From Viola odorata (taxonomy: Eukaryota > Streptophyta > Magnoliopsida > Malpighiales > Violaceae), in NCBI GenBank assembly GCA_963691705.1, contig OY829545.1, positions 37,807,475 through 37,871,474 of the forward strand: 64,000 nucleotides of DNA, written 5' to 3'. A model generated the notes under the pieces. That model was not told the origin of the DNA. It did not search any database and was given only the letters and a program-made list of their open reading frames with translations. Positions 30,869 to 42,129 of this stretch are shown piece by piece; position 1 is the stretch's first letter, and each line of letters opens with the position of its first letter. A program made the position numbers and the translations under genes.

Positions 30869-31238
30869 TAGGAAATTACAATTAAGGAAAAACTCCAAAA
30901 ATAATAAAAGGAAAATCCTAGATTTAAGTGGAGTGGATTCCCTAAATCGTCTTCTTGCCAAAATTGGGGGAAATCTGGAATAAAGGTCAAATCTCTAATT
31001 TCCTTCAATCGAGGGCTTCCGTTTTCTGCGTCGGACTCTACAGCTTCCGCAAACAACCAGCTGCAAGGCTTAGCTGGTCAGATTCGTCCAAAATCCAGCA
31101 AATAATGCATCCTTTTGATATTTCCTCTCTAAAAGCTAAGATTTGTAAATATTAAGGAAACAAGGGAAGATTAGTAGCATCATGATCTAAAAAGGGCTAG
31201 AAAAGGAAGGGAAAATACGTACACAATGCATCACATCA
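30869..31238 (-). repeat. Athila LTR (-), piece 3 (U3 end)
   Basis: On the minus strand the LTR starts TGATGTGATGCATTGTG at 31238. The three pieces add up to about 1.35 kb, matching the 1,344-bp solo LTR of the same family. Confidence 0.75.
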
Positions 31239-31239
31239 T

Positions 31240-32013
31240 AGATAATATGAGCATGGACCCTCCTGTGCCCGCACACATTGCACGTGAAAGGCCTCCCGCG
31301 TGACCTATCTTCCCCGAGCGCGCCTGAAGAGAAGTCCAAGACAGTGCCCTAGCGGCATACCGCTAGCCTCGGCAGTTTGGCAAACTCTTGGAAGCGTGGC
31401 TAGCGGTATACCGCCAGCCACTTACCGGCATACCGCCAGAGTTACTCCTTGGCAAATCCGAGCCCACTTCAGCAGCCCAACTAGGCCTTCAAAGCCCTTT
31501 GTCCAAGGGTGTTTTAGGGGTTTCCCATGTAATAAGTCCCAAGCTATAAATAGAAGGAGATAGTCTCTTTTATAACTTGCCTTTGAATTAAATGTGAGTT
31601 TATCTCTTCCAACACCATTTAGCTTAAGAATTAGGGTTAGGGTTCCTTAAGAATCGCACTTCATCTTCTTCATCTAAACAGTCAGGTTGTTCATTCGTGT
31701 TCAAGTAAGGGTTGGTTGTTGTTTGAGAGATCCTTTTTTACTTTGTAACAAGGTTGCTCTAGCAAGACTAGAGAGGGTTTATTGGGTATTGAAGTTCTAT
31801 TTATTGTTTAATCATCAAAACACTTTCCATTTCATCCATTTATTCCGCTGCACAATCCGCACTCCTTCTAGCGACGCTATCTTCTCCATTTATCCATCAT
31901 TTCATGTTCATCCATCATCAACATCCACGGATTTACCAACCTCCCAAAGGAGAGTAGATCCACCATCATTAAATTCGGTCTTCTTCTCCAAAAAGGAAGT
32001 CATGACGTTATCA
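31240..32013 (+). repeat. 5' LTR of element D
   Basis: About 774 bp. TATA box TATAAATAG at 31545-31553; two tandem TTAGGG units near 31632. U3 holds three near-palindromic GCGG(C/T)ATACCGC words (31349-31440). Confidence 0.8.
31349..31440 (+). promoter_or_regulatory. Cluster of palindromic GCGGTATACCGC-type words in the U3 of element D
   Basis: Copies at 31349-31366, 31400-31417 and about 31425-31439, the second being a perfect palindrome at its core. Related copies occur in the other D LTRs (about 34440-34550 and 35625-35745). The spacing upstream of the TATA box suggests dimeric factor binding or a hairpin; inference only. Confidence 0.4.
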
Positions 32014-32015
32014 AG

Positions 32016-32027
32016 TGGTAGCGGAGC
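32016..32027 (+). other. Primer-site-like sequence of element D
   Basis: TGGTAGCGGAGC, two bases inside the LTR. Confidence 0.5.
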
Positions 32028-33311
32028 TCAAGGTTGTCTTCTAGGTTGGTAAACCTCACTTTGACACCATTTCTACAGTTAGAATCATCTCCTCTACCGT
32101 AGGCATCTATCATTTTGTGCTGAATTTTTCTTTTCTTTTTGTGGTTGTTCCTCTAAATTACAAAACTTTATTTTCTCACCTTTCCTTCGGTTGAAAACTC
32201 TCCCCTCACGTTTCCTATGGCTGAAACATTATTTCCTACCGTAGGCTTCAATTATATTTCATTTGGGAACTTTTCTGATTTAGGTCAAAATATTTGTCTT
32301 TTAGTGGTTTGATCTTGAAGAAACACAATTGCTGCAATTTTGTGTGTTTATTTGCATCTAAGTGGACGAAATTTGATCTTCTTTAACTATGAATGCTTGC
32401 TGATTTGGAGCTTTCTATGATGAGCCATGAGAGCCATGTGGACTTGCTTGTTTGGTAGCTAGTCACCTCCTAGGCTGCCACATCTCTCATTGTGAGCCAA
32501 GTATTTCATACTCATTGTAAGCCAAGCATTTCAACTTGCTCACCACTCTTCTTGGCCTCACATAGTCGGCCCTAGGGCAACATACTTGCTTACACTTTTG
32601 CTTGTCACACACCTTGGCACTCCTTGTCATACACCTTGTAAAAACTACTTGTCTTTCACTTATATTTTTAAAAATACATGTCATACAAGTGAGCTCTCTT
32701 GCATTCAATTCAAAAGAAACAAAAACAGAAAAGAAAAGAGAAAGGAACAAAAACAAAGATCAATTCAAAAAAAAAAAAAAAGAGATCAAGTTCCTAAACA
32801 AATAAAAAAATAAAAAAATACAATTGACTCACAAGCAAGAGACTACATGTGTGTGTGCATTTGAAGTGAATTACATCAATTTAAAGTTAAACTTGTGTCA
32901 AGAACAATTTTCGGATTTTTCCCTCTAAATTTTGAATTTTCCGAATTCAAATTTTTCTTTTTCATTTCTTCTTCTTTTGTTTGAGCTAGCCCCTCCTTTA
33001 GTGTATTGGAGTTGTCTTCTCTTGTTTCCTACGTCTATCTACTCTAGGTCTTATTGGTGTTCAAAGCAATCAATTCCTTGAACATCAATTCGACCTTCTC
33101 TACCTTTCTTTCTAGCCTTGTTTTCTTTGCATTCCGTGTGCCTTCTTTGAGTCTTAGAGTCATTGTTGGTGGATTGTGTGTGAAGATACGAGTTTGTGAG
33201 GTTGTGAGATTATAAGAGAGAAGAGTTAAACACGAGTGAAACACGTGAGGGAGTGACTAATATGTGTATATAGCAATTCTGTTTTGCTTTCTTTTTGTGG
33301 GTACTTTTCCT
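32028..33311 (+). other. Leader of element D
   Basis: 1.28 kb without a convincing coding frame. A-rich tract at about 32767-32781. Confidence 0.4.
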
Positions 33312-34330
33312 ATGTCTCGTTATTATGAGGATGTTGGGTCCTATTGGGATGAGGAGTTCTACACCACAGTTGCCTTCTCTCCAAGCCATGGCCTAGGTTT
33401 CGCATCCTACTAAAGCCATGGCCATGGCTCCACTTCTAGTGTGTTTATCCGTCGACCTCCTCAATGCACCTATATCCCACCGCATTTGAGGGTTGCTCCT
33501 CCTAGCCGCACATCATCTCACTACTATGATCATTCTACACGCGATATCTGACGGCCTCCTCCATACTCATATGGCTGAGACTTTGACACCGTGGCTGCCC
33601 CCTATGCCCGTATGGATGGCTTAGATGAGAAAGCTCTAGCTTCTCTCACGATCCAAATGGGTGAGACTAGGCACATTTTGGCTGATATGCAACGCCAATG
33701 GGCACGGCAAGAGGAAGCCACCAAGGACATTTGAACTGCCATAGCTGCATTGACAACGCGATTTGCCACACTTTCACCCATCGGCAAGGTTAGGGTTTGC
33801 CCTCTCGATTGACACTATATTGATGATATTTTGGATCCATTTGAGGATGAGATGCTTGTTGTGCCGCTACTTGATGAGGTTGTCGTTTCACTTGGCACGG
33901 AGATGGATGTTTGGGATGTACCTTCGAGTGGTAATGACCACGTGGCGGATGGGAACAATGGGAATGCAAGAGTAATTTGTGGGTTTACTTTGGGCTGCCA
34001 TGAGAAGGCTCTTCGTTGCCTTGATTTACAAAGACAATTTTGAGATTTTGGCAGCCAATTCTCTATCATTCCATTGGTGTCACCTCTTTGCTTTACGGAT
34101 CCTTTCCTACATGTGCACCTTGGTCGCGCCTCATCTATCACCTTTTTGGCTTCACATCTTGACCGTGCCTCCTCTTCACAACTACACGGATCCGCTACTC
34201 CAATGGATTAAAAATGACTTACTGCGAAGGAGAGGAATGGAAGTCCTTGGGGTTAAATCTTCATCGCCCATTTCGGTCTATCACACCATCCACGGTCTAG
34301 ATTCATGGACGAATCTCCTCAAAGAGGGAT
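33312..34330 (+). pseudogene. Element D gag-like relic
   Basis: ATG 33312 starts MSRYYEDVGSYWDEEFY. The readable frame has stops every 30-60 codons. A helical part (ALASLTIQMGETRHILADM) resembles the N-terminal coiled coil of gag. Later parts (LDPFEDEMLVVPLLDEVVV) change frame. No zinc knuckle, RT or integrase motif is visible, so this is a large-deletion derivative. Confidence 0.5.
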
Positions 34331-34334
34331 GGGA

Positions 34335-35127
34335 TGATATGAGCATGGACCCTCCAGTGCCCGCACACATTGCACATGAAAGGCCTCCCGCGTGGCCTAT
34401 CTTCCCCGAGCGCGCGGGAAGAGAAGTCTAAGATAGTGCCCTAGCGGCATACCGCACCAACCCTAGCGGCATGCTGCCAGCCTCGGTAGTTTGGCAAAGT
34501 CTTGAAAGGGTGGCTAGCGATATGCCGCAAGCCACTTAGCGGCATATCGCCAGAGTTACTCCTTGGCAAATCCGACCCCACTTCAGCACCCCAACTAGGC
34601 CTTCAAGGCCCTTTGTCCAAGGGTATTTTAGGGGTTTCCTATGTAATAAGTCCCAAGCTATAAATAGAAGGAGATAGCCTCTTTTATAGCTTGACTTTGA
34701 ATTAAATGTTAGTTTATCTCTTCCAAGACCATTTAGCTTAGGAATTACGGTTAGGGTTCCTTAAGAGTCGCACTTAATCTTCTTCATCAAAATAGTCGGG
34801 TTGTTCACTCGTGTTCAAGTAAGGGTTGGTTGTTGTTTGAGAGATCATTCTTTACTTTGTAACAAGGTTGCTCTAGCAAGACTAGAGAGGGTTTATTGAG
34901 TATTGAAGTTCTATTTATTGTTTAATCATCAAAATACTTTGCATTTCATCCATATATTCCGCTGCACAATCCGCACTCGTTCTAGTGGCGTTATCTTCTC
35001 CATTTATCCATCATTTCGTCTTCATCTATCATCAACATCCACGGATTAACCAACCTCCCAAAGGAGACTAGATCCACCATCACTCAATTCGTCCTTCTTC
35101 TCCAAAAAGGAAGTTGAGACATTATCA
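34335..35127 (+). repeat. 3' LTR of element D
   Basis: 793 bp, TATA box TATAAATAG at 34659-34667. Followed directly by AATGGTAGCGGAG, a second copy of the primer site. Confidence 0.8.
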
Positions 35128-35139
35128 AATGGTAGCGGA

Positions 35140-35839
35140 GAAGGTCAAATTGAATGATGGTGGATCTAGTCTCCTTTGGGAGGTTGATAACATCAATAGA
35201 AGAAGTGCGGATTGTGCAGCGGAATATATAGATGAAATGGAAAGTATTTTGATGATTAAACAATAAATAGAACTTCAATACCCAACAAACCCTCTCTAGT
35301 CTTGCTAGAGCAACCTTGTTACAAACTAAAGAAGGATCTCTCAAACAACAAGCAACCCTTACTTGAACAGGAATCCCGGCTGTTTTGATGAAGAAGATAA
35401 AGTGCAGCTCTTAAGGAACCCTAACCCTAATTCCTGAGTTAAATGGTCTTGGAAGAGATAAACTCACATTTAATTCAAAGACAAGCTATAAAAGAGGCTA
35501 TCTCCTTCTATTTATAACTTGGGACTTATTACATGGGAAACCCCTAAAACACCCTTGGACAAAGGGCCTTGAAGGCTTAGTTGGGTTGCTGAAGTGCGCT
35601 CAAATTGGCCAAGGAGTAACTCTGGCCGTATGCCGCTAAGTGGCTTGCGGCATACCGCTAGCCACCCTTCCAAGACTTGGCCAAACTATCGAGGCTAGCG
35701 GCATGCCGCTAGGGATGGGGCGGTATGCCGCTAGGGCACTGTCTAGGACTTCTCTTCACGCGTGCTCGAGGAAGATAGGCCACACGGGAGGAATTCACGT
35801 GCAATGTGTGCGGGCATCGGAGTTTCCATGCTCGGATCA
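35140..35839 (-). repeat. Inverted, nearly full LTR of element D
   Basis: Reverse complement of the D LTR lacking its last 40 bases and a short internal part. It lies 12 bases from the plus-strand LTR, making a hairpin of about 700-790 bp per arm. Confidence 0.85.
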
Positions 35840-35844
35840 TCCTT

Positions 35845-36072
35845 AATAACGTCTCGACTTCCTTTTTTGGAGAAGAAGGCTGAATTGAATGATGGTGGAT
35901 CTAGTCTCGTTTGGGAGGTTGGTTAATCCGTGGATGTTGATGATGGATGAACACGAAAGGATGGATAAATGGAGAAGATAACGTCGCTAGAAGGAGTGCG
36001 GTTTGTACAGTGGAATATATGGATGAAATGGAAAGTGTTTTGATGATTAAACAATAAATAGAACTTCAATAC
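35845..36072 (-). repeat. Inverted partial LTR of element D
   Basis: Carries the U5 end (minus strand ends ...GACGTTATTAA) and joins the start of the previous LTR with only GGA between them. Confidence 0.8.
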
Positions 36073-36184
36073 CAAAAAAATATTTCTATTTCTGTTAAAA
36101 TGGAAATAATATTTACAATTATGTCTTCACAATAATCTTCTCAATTAATTGTATTGTTACCATAATTTTTTACTAATTGAGTAT

Positions 36185-36748
36185 ATCTCAGACAACGTAT
36201 AAGGAGCGCTATGAAGCTCAGTACCCACTGGGTACTCAAAACAGACCCTTTACCGATCCAGCTTTGCACCAGGAACCATTTGGCAAGCCCACTCGAAATC
36301 GGGTGGCTGGATTAGGCAGTCATTTTCGAGCTTCACATTTTTATGGTACTGGCAGACACTCGTATTTAGGTGTGTTTTTTATTAATTACAAAACATACTT
36401 ACCTACTAATAATTTTTCACATATTACAACTCTAACACGTGTACTTTCTTCTCTAAAACAAAGGACCGGGTTCTAGCTTTAACTGGACGCTAACAACGGA
36501 GCAGATTCAATGGAGGGCATTCAGCAAGCCAGGAGTCAATTGCAAGAAGAAATATCACCGCAAGTGTAGTTGTGATTGGAGTAGCAAAGGCGGCAACTGC
36601 AGCAAGTCATGGTTACCCAGATGGCTCAGTAGATGGCAATGATGCGGGAAGAGTTTGAAAGGAAATGGCGGGTCAAAGATCTATCGAGGCCTCCTAACGA
36701 CGACGATGATAATGATGAAGATGCGGAGGATACAGAAGACGATGTTTG
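36185..36748 (+). pseudogene. CACTA (En/Spm) transposase-associated gene, 3' exons
   Basis: The exon to 36369 reads TYKERYEAQYPLGTQNRPF then RNRVAGLGSHFRASHFYG, the pattern of the plant En/Spm family called Transposase_24 (PF03004). Donor TATTTAG/GTGTG at 36370, acceptor GGTTCTAG ending at 36476. The last exon ends in a Met/Gln-rich helix (QVMVTQMAQ) and an acidic tail (NDDDDNDEDAEDTEDDV), typical for this protein's C-terminus. In it CAG, CGA and CAG codons have become TAG, TGA and TAG. The function in CACTA elements is not settled; the DDE enzyme itself is not present here. Confidence 0.6.
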
Positions 36749-37024
36749 ATCTTCATAATGTAAATTAATTGTTTTTAAACCTTTTTAGTATAGTTAATTA
36801 ATTAGTTTTCGTATTCTAGCATTTAAATTAATTATTCACTGTAAATAAAGCAAGTGCAAGAGGGTTTCTTTTACTTTATCAAACTGTTCATTTATATCCT
36901 CAACGTCTCTGTCAATCACCCTACATATATTATACAAATGTATCCAAGGCCAACATATTACTGTATTTGATAACATCTGTTACTATATATAACAATGATG
37001 TTTTTTTCAAAACGTACAAAATGA
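36749..37024. other. AT-rich spacer after the CACTA gene
   Basis: No coding frame; probably 3' UTR and internal CACTA sequence. Confidence 0.3.
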
Positions 37025-37560
37025 TGTCGGATGTGTAATCAAAACGACGTCGTTCCACTCTGGAATTTCGATGAAATTTCTGACAGAATTCTGATGGACT
37101 TTCCGACGGCATTTTCGACGGAAATTCCGTCTAAACGGGATATTTTATACGAACATTCCATCGCAATTGTCCAAAGTTTCTGACTTAATTTTTGACCAAA
37201 TTTCCTCAAAAATGATGTCAAAAATACCACATCGGTTAGGAAAGGCGCAAAATAAGCCTTTATATAGAATGGCTTGGCAAACTTTAAACATGAATTGTAT
37301 CCTCGATATGAAAGTACAATGACCCCACATATCCTGCATTCGTATTGAAGATCATTCTTTAGGATGTGTCTGTCTTGAAGGATACAATTTTTAAATAGGT
37401 TCAATTTTGCCCCCCAATTACGTTCCGACGGAATTTTTTACAGGCATTCCGTCGCAACTATTCAAACATTTCCGACCGAGTTGCCATTGAAAAATTTGTC
37501 AAAAATACCACATCAGTTGGGAAAGGTGCAAAAGAGGCCTTTACATACATCCGAGTCCTC
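37025..37560. mobile_element. CACTA subterminal repeat region, copy 1
   Basis: Repeated TTCCGACGG / CCGTCGG words in both orientations, and two copies of a CCACATC...AAAGG...GCCTTTA module (about 37227 and 37500). Dense CGACGG words are typical of En/Spm subterminal regions. Confidence 0.5.
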
Positions 37561-37752
37561 TGAAATGGACATCTGTTATTTCTTTGCTATCATAGTCTGA
37601 CCACCGAGTATATTTGCCATGCGTATTCGAGATCTTACCCTCATACAGTGGTGATTGGTATGCAGTTTATTTACATACCAATCAGCACTGTCTTTGGGTA
37701 TAATAATCTCGAATATGCTCGCCGAATATGCGGGGTGGTTGATCTTTGATAT

Positions 37753-38014
37753 TGTCGCACCCACTTTTTGGAATTTTTACTGCGCGACGCGGGTTTGGGA
37801 CGAGATGTGAGATGAAATCGAACTCATCTCACATAATGCAAATGAAGTCGCCACCCTATTTTTCTAAGGTTTAGGGAACCTATTGTCATGCAAAAAATAA
37901 AAGAAAATAAAAACTAAGGCAAAATGGGTCTAAACCCGAGAACAGCAGTTTGGGGTCATATTATGGACTCGAGAAGGTGTTAGGCACCTGAGTTCTATCC
38001 AAAAAGGTTACCGG
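37753..38014. repeat. TGTCGCACC repeat, copy 1 (about 262 bp)
   Basis: Direct repeat of 40204-40464, sharing CACCCTATTTTTCTA and GGTGTTAGGCACC. It resembles a widespread plant repeat that I take for an LTR end (GGTGCGACA on the minus strand). Confidence 0.6.
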
Positions 38015-39929
38015 ATAAAAGAGAGCTTTTAAAATATGCTTGTTTTAATTTAATTATCATTCAAATTAAATTTTAATATTTCAATTTAATCATGCATACG
38101 ATCATATATGTGATAAAAGCGTTGGAAATAAATAAAAGGGCCTAAGGGAAGTATACCTAACATGGTCAATTCGTCCATTCAAAACCAAGATTAGTGGTAC
38201 AAGCGAAGAATAAATAAGCATACAACTCGCTAACTAACTACTTAATTAATTATTACATCAAGTTAAAATAATTACCTAAATATCTAATTAATTATTACAT
38301 CAAATTAAAATGATTATCTAAATATTACGAAATGATTTAATTAATTATTACAACAAGTCGAGATAACTATTTAACAAATTTACCAAAGATTAATTATTAC
38401 AACGAGTCAACTTAAAACAAAAGATTAACACAAGTACGTAATTAAAACGAACAATTTTAAATAAATATTGCGTCTTAATGGGCCCCGAATTCCAGCGCAC
38501 TACCCGAACCGAGCCCAAACAGTGCGGGCCCAGCAGTCCATGGTTTGCCTTAAATGGGCTAGTAACCACCCTGGCTCAATATTCCTTTCTTTTCCTCAGG
38601 TGGGCTTTGGCATAAGCCAAGCCCACCACCTTTCTTTTAAATGGCCATGCACACGCAGCCCATCCCTTTCCTTGCATCTTTCCCGTCCACCTTCATCTTC
38701 TTCCTTGGTATCGTTGGCGCCATGGTCGGCGACCAAAGAGGAAGCAACCCACCGAAACTCGCCAACAACTGCCCAGATTAAACCCTAATCACAGCAGTAA
38801 TTTAAACAAGCTACCAATAGTGCAATTTGGACAAGAAACCGTGATCAATTTTCACAAATAAAGAACAAACTAACTAAACTACAATTAAGCTAATAAATAA
38901 TTAGGACACTGAACAATTAAATTGAAGCAAGAAACATGAAATTGACTCGAAATTAGAGTGATTACAGGTAGTTTAAGCGATTAATTAATTATTTAAAAGT
39001 GAAAATGAAAATTGGAGAAGGAGACCCATTTCACCTTGCTTGCTTGCTTGCTGGAGCGGCTTGCTTACTTGCTAGGGCTACTTTCTTCCTACTGAATTAC
39101 TAAGCACGAGGGAGAGAGTTTTTTTCTTTTGCTTCTTGTTGATTTCTTGTCTTCCGCCTATTTTTCTTAGCTTCGGAGGGTATTTATAGGAGATGAGAAG
39201 CAGAAACGACAACAGCACAGGGATGAAGGCAGTAAGCAGGAACAAAATGAATATGGCGTGAGGTGGCGTGGATGTACAGGGGCAAAACGAATATGCATTA
39301 AATGGGAGCAACAATGACAAAGATGGAGGTTGATCGCATGCATGAATCCACGTGGTAATTATTTTGGCCATTTGATCTTGGTTGACTTTCCTAGTCAACC
39401 AAATCAATGGTTGAGATGGAAATTGATTTCACCTTTATTTATTCGGCTCGAGCCGATGGTACGAACAACCTCGCCTGAAAATAAACAAAAACTCGATCCG
39501 AGATGGTTAAAATGTAACATAAAATGTGACAAAATAATAAGTACACAGTAAGTGGCGAGGGCTATATAATTCGATAAAAATTTGATTGTAAGCGATAAAA
39601 TTCGAACGGAAAAAATGCTAAAATATAAAATTGAACAAAACGCGATGAGATAGTGCGAGTTAGAAAAATAATAAAAGATAAGTAGCTAATGCACGACATT
39701 GTTCGACCATTGGTTTCGAGAACTTTACTCGGAACCGATACAAGTTCGAACGGGAAAAGTGATAAAAATGCGAAAAAGGTACGAAATAAAATTTAAAGGA
39801 CATGAAGCGTGAAAATAGACATCAGTTAGATGAAAATAAATGGAAGTACGATTTTCGAAAAATTGGTGATAAGAAATGAGAAAAACATTTTGACAAAAAT
39901 TTAAAATCAAAAATTGAGTAGCAACAGAT
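38015..39929. other. Unassigned 1.9 kb between the two repeat modules
   Basis: AT-rich and no long frame. On the minus strand TCCTATAAATACC (about 39182-39194) looks like a TATA box, so part may be the U3/R of an LTR in reverse. A TTGC microsatellite lies at about 39036-39054. Confidence 0.3.
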
Positions 39930-40190
39930 ATCGAGGAAGTAATTTTTTTAAATTTCCCCCCCAAATATTTGCCGACAAAGTTTGCGACCGGAGTTCCGTC
40001 GGAAAGGTGATTCAAAATTGGAATTTGCCGCTAGTGCATCGAGCTAAAATTTTGCCAAAATTAAATTTTCCCCCAAAATATTTCCGACGGACTTTGCAAC
40101 CGACCTTTTGTCGGAAAATTAAATACCACATCGCTTGTGAAAGGCCCAAAACAAGCCTTTATATACATTGTTTTGGCAAAGTTTAGTATG
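39930..40190. mobile_element. CACTA subterminal repeat region, copy 2
   Basis: Again GACGGA/TCCGTCGG words and a CCACATCG...AAAGGC...AAGCCTTTATATAC module as near 37227. Confidence 0.45.
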
Positions 40191-40203
40191 TCAATTATAT
40201 ACT

Positions 40204-40464
40204 TGTCGCATCCCCTTTTCGATTTTGTGAAACATAGGTTCAGGACGGGAATGCAAGACAAGTGTTGGACTCGTCTCACATCATGCAAAATGAAGTCATC
40301 ACCCTATTTTTCTAGGTTTAGGAAACCTAATCGTCATGGCATAAAAATAAAAATAAAACTAAGGCACAATAGGTCTAAACCAAAGAACAACGATTCAAGG
40401 TCGAATTTATGGACTCGGGATGGTGTTAGGCACCCTAGTCACATCCTTAAAAAGGTTACCAATA
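40204..40464. repeat. TGTCGCATC repeat, copy 2
   Basis: Direct repeat of 37753-38014, in the same position relative to the CACTA-like module. Confidence 0.6.
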
Positions 40465-41255
40465 AGCGAGGTGTTTTTGAGAAAATATTTTAACATGTAA
40501 TTTATGCCCTCATAGGAAACGTCACTTTAATGTATTGGCTTTTATGATACTATGAGACTTAAGACTTGTAGAATTTCTTAACTAAGAAATTGTAACATCT
40601 TGCAAGTAAATAAATTTAATGTTTATCTTACCTAACATGATCAATGTGGATTTATACTAGCGTACATCACAAATTTATAAAAATTACAACTTTACATAGG
40701 TCGTAAGTTTGTGTTAGTATATGTGTACTTCTAAGAAACTAAACTACACCTATTAAACTTGGATGCGCCATATCTATCATGCTCTAAGAGTAGCGCATAA
40801 ACTCTTGTTTCTATTACTTAGGAATAGTCAGTTTATAAAGGTCTTACGATTTGAGCCAACTTTTTGTAATTTATTTATATTAGGAATGTACAATTATGAT
40901 TATGACACACCAAAAGTGGCTATCCATGCTCTGTGTGGTTATTGTGTCAAGAAACCTATGTAAAAATCATATAGTTTATAAAATATTTTACTTTAGTTCT
41001 ATAGTTTCAAAAATTGTAATAAAAAACTTATAATTTTCTAAGAGTTACAATTTAAACCTTTTTAGTAATAAAAGTTCAAATAAAAAATTGCAAAAATATA
41101 AAATTGGACCAAAGATATAACAAATATATTAATTAAGATCTAAGACAATGAAAAAAACTAGTTTCTTTTTTCCAAAATTTTTTCCTATTTAAATATTTTT
41201 TAAAGTTTTTTCTAATCAATTGCTTTAATTTTCCATTGAAGTGTACTTTACTACA
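40465..41255. other. AT-rich flank of element E
   Basis: No gene recognised. Its last five bases (CTACA) are the target of element E; the sequence continues at 50324. Confidence 0.4.
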
Positions 41256-42115
41256 TGATGCGATCCCGCAAACCTTAAAGCTTCAAGAATCGGATATGAC
41301 ACAAACAGAACCGGTAACTCGCAGCATGGCCAAGAAGGTAACGCTATGGATGGAGCGGGAGATACAAACGGCTGCTTCCCATACACCAAGACAGATGTTT
41401 ATACAGATAACTATCGGACCGAAAACCCTGGGAGAAGTTACCGGGCAGACACATCTATCGGGACATAGTCAAATGGATCCGGTCAAATGGGATCAACGTC
41501 TCTCGGGGCAGAGTCCAACCAAGACTAACCCATTAGCATTCCATACTAACGACATGTCAAGACCTACCGGATATCGTTATCCTCCGAGTTGCCCTTGGCC
41601 TATAAATATCACACTCTGTATTTCTTTTCCCTCAGTTTTTGTGTAAATTATTTTTGGTTGCGTTGAGAATACTCCGCCCTTAAACACCAGAAACTCACCT
41701 TGTGAGAATCATGTCCAGAAGACGACTTGATTCCTTGCAAGTAAAAGACCACTAGTCTTCAACCTTTTAATTTACTATTTGTGTGTTATTCCTTTTGCAA
41801 TTTTTGGGATATTTGTGTTTCAATCAATTATCTTGGATTTCTGTATTTGGATGTTTATGAGCAAGTGTGATTTGGATTGCTATTGTTGATCGATTGTTTG
41901 AATCAATTGTCCACTGCAAATTCCATCATTGTTTCTTTCCGCGTTCATCTTAATCTACTTATTTTTCGCTGCGTTCTACATCCTCCTTTCTCCATTTTAC
42001 TCAACATCTCTGATTTGTAAATCATTGCTTGATTTGTTTGATAACTTGAGCTAGATCCATTAGCTGCGAAGCTTCAACACATACGATTCTTTGAAATGGA
42101 ACTCAGATCATGTCA
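41256..42115 (+). repeat. 5' LTR of element E
   Basis: Starts TGATGCGATCC, ends ATGTCA. TATA box TATAAATAT at 41601-41609. Its first 390 bases are open in the pol frame (PVTRSMAKKVTLWMEREIQ). Confidence 0.85.
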
Positions 42116-42117
42116 TG

Positions 42118-42129
42118 TAGTAGCGAAGC
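42118..42129 (+). other. Worn primer-site-like sequence of element E
   Basis: TAGTAGCGAAGC, related to the TGGTAGCGGAGC of the other elements. Confidence 0.35.

Larger units (their letters stand above)
31240..35127 (+). mobile_element. Element D: degenerate LTR retrotransposon
   Basis: LTR (31240-32013), TGGTAGCGGAGC primer site, long leader, gag-like relic, polypurine tract AAAGAGGGATGGGA (34321-34334), LTR (34335-35127). The ends are worn and no TSD is visible, because the right LTR is followed by primer-site sequence and inverted LTR copies. Confidence 0.8.

Noticed and set aside
31630..31645. Telomere-like TTAGGGTTAGGG
   Set aside because: Only two units, located in the R/U5 part of element D and repeated in its other LTRs; it is not an interstitial telomere array.
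39078..39407. 109-codon minus-strand frame
   Set aside because: No recognisable domain, low complexity, and a TATA-like box inside it suggests LTR sequence.
41236..41646. 136-codon frame as an independent gene at the start of element E
   Set aside because: It lies within the 5' LTR and is the copy of the LTR-encoded pol tail, which has no gene upstream at this end.
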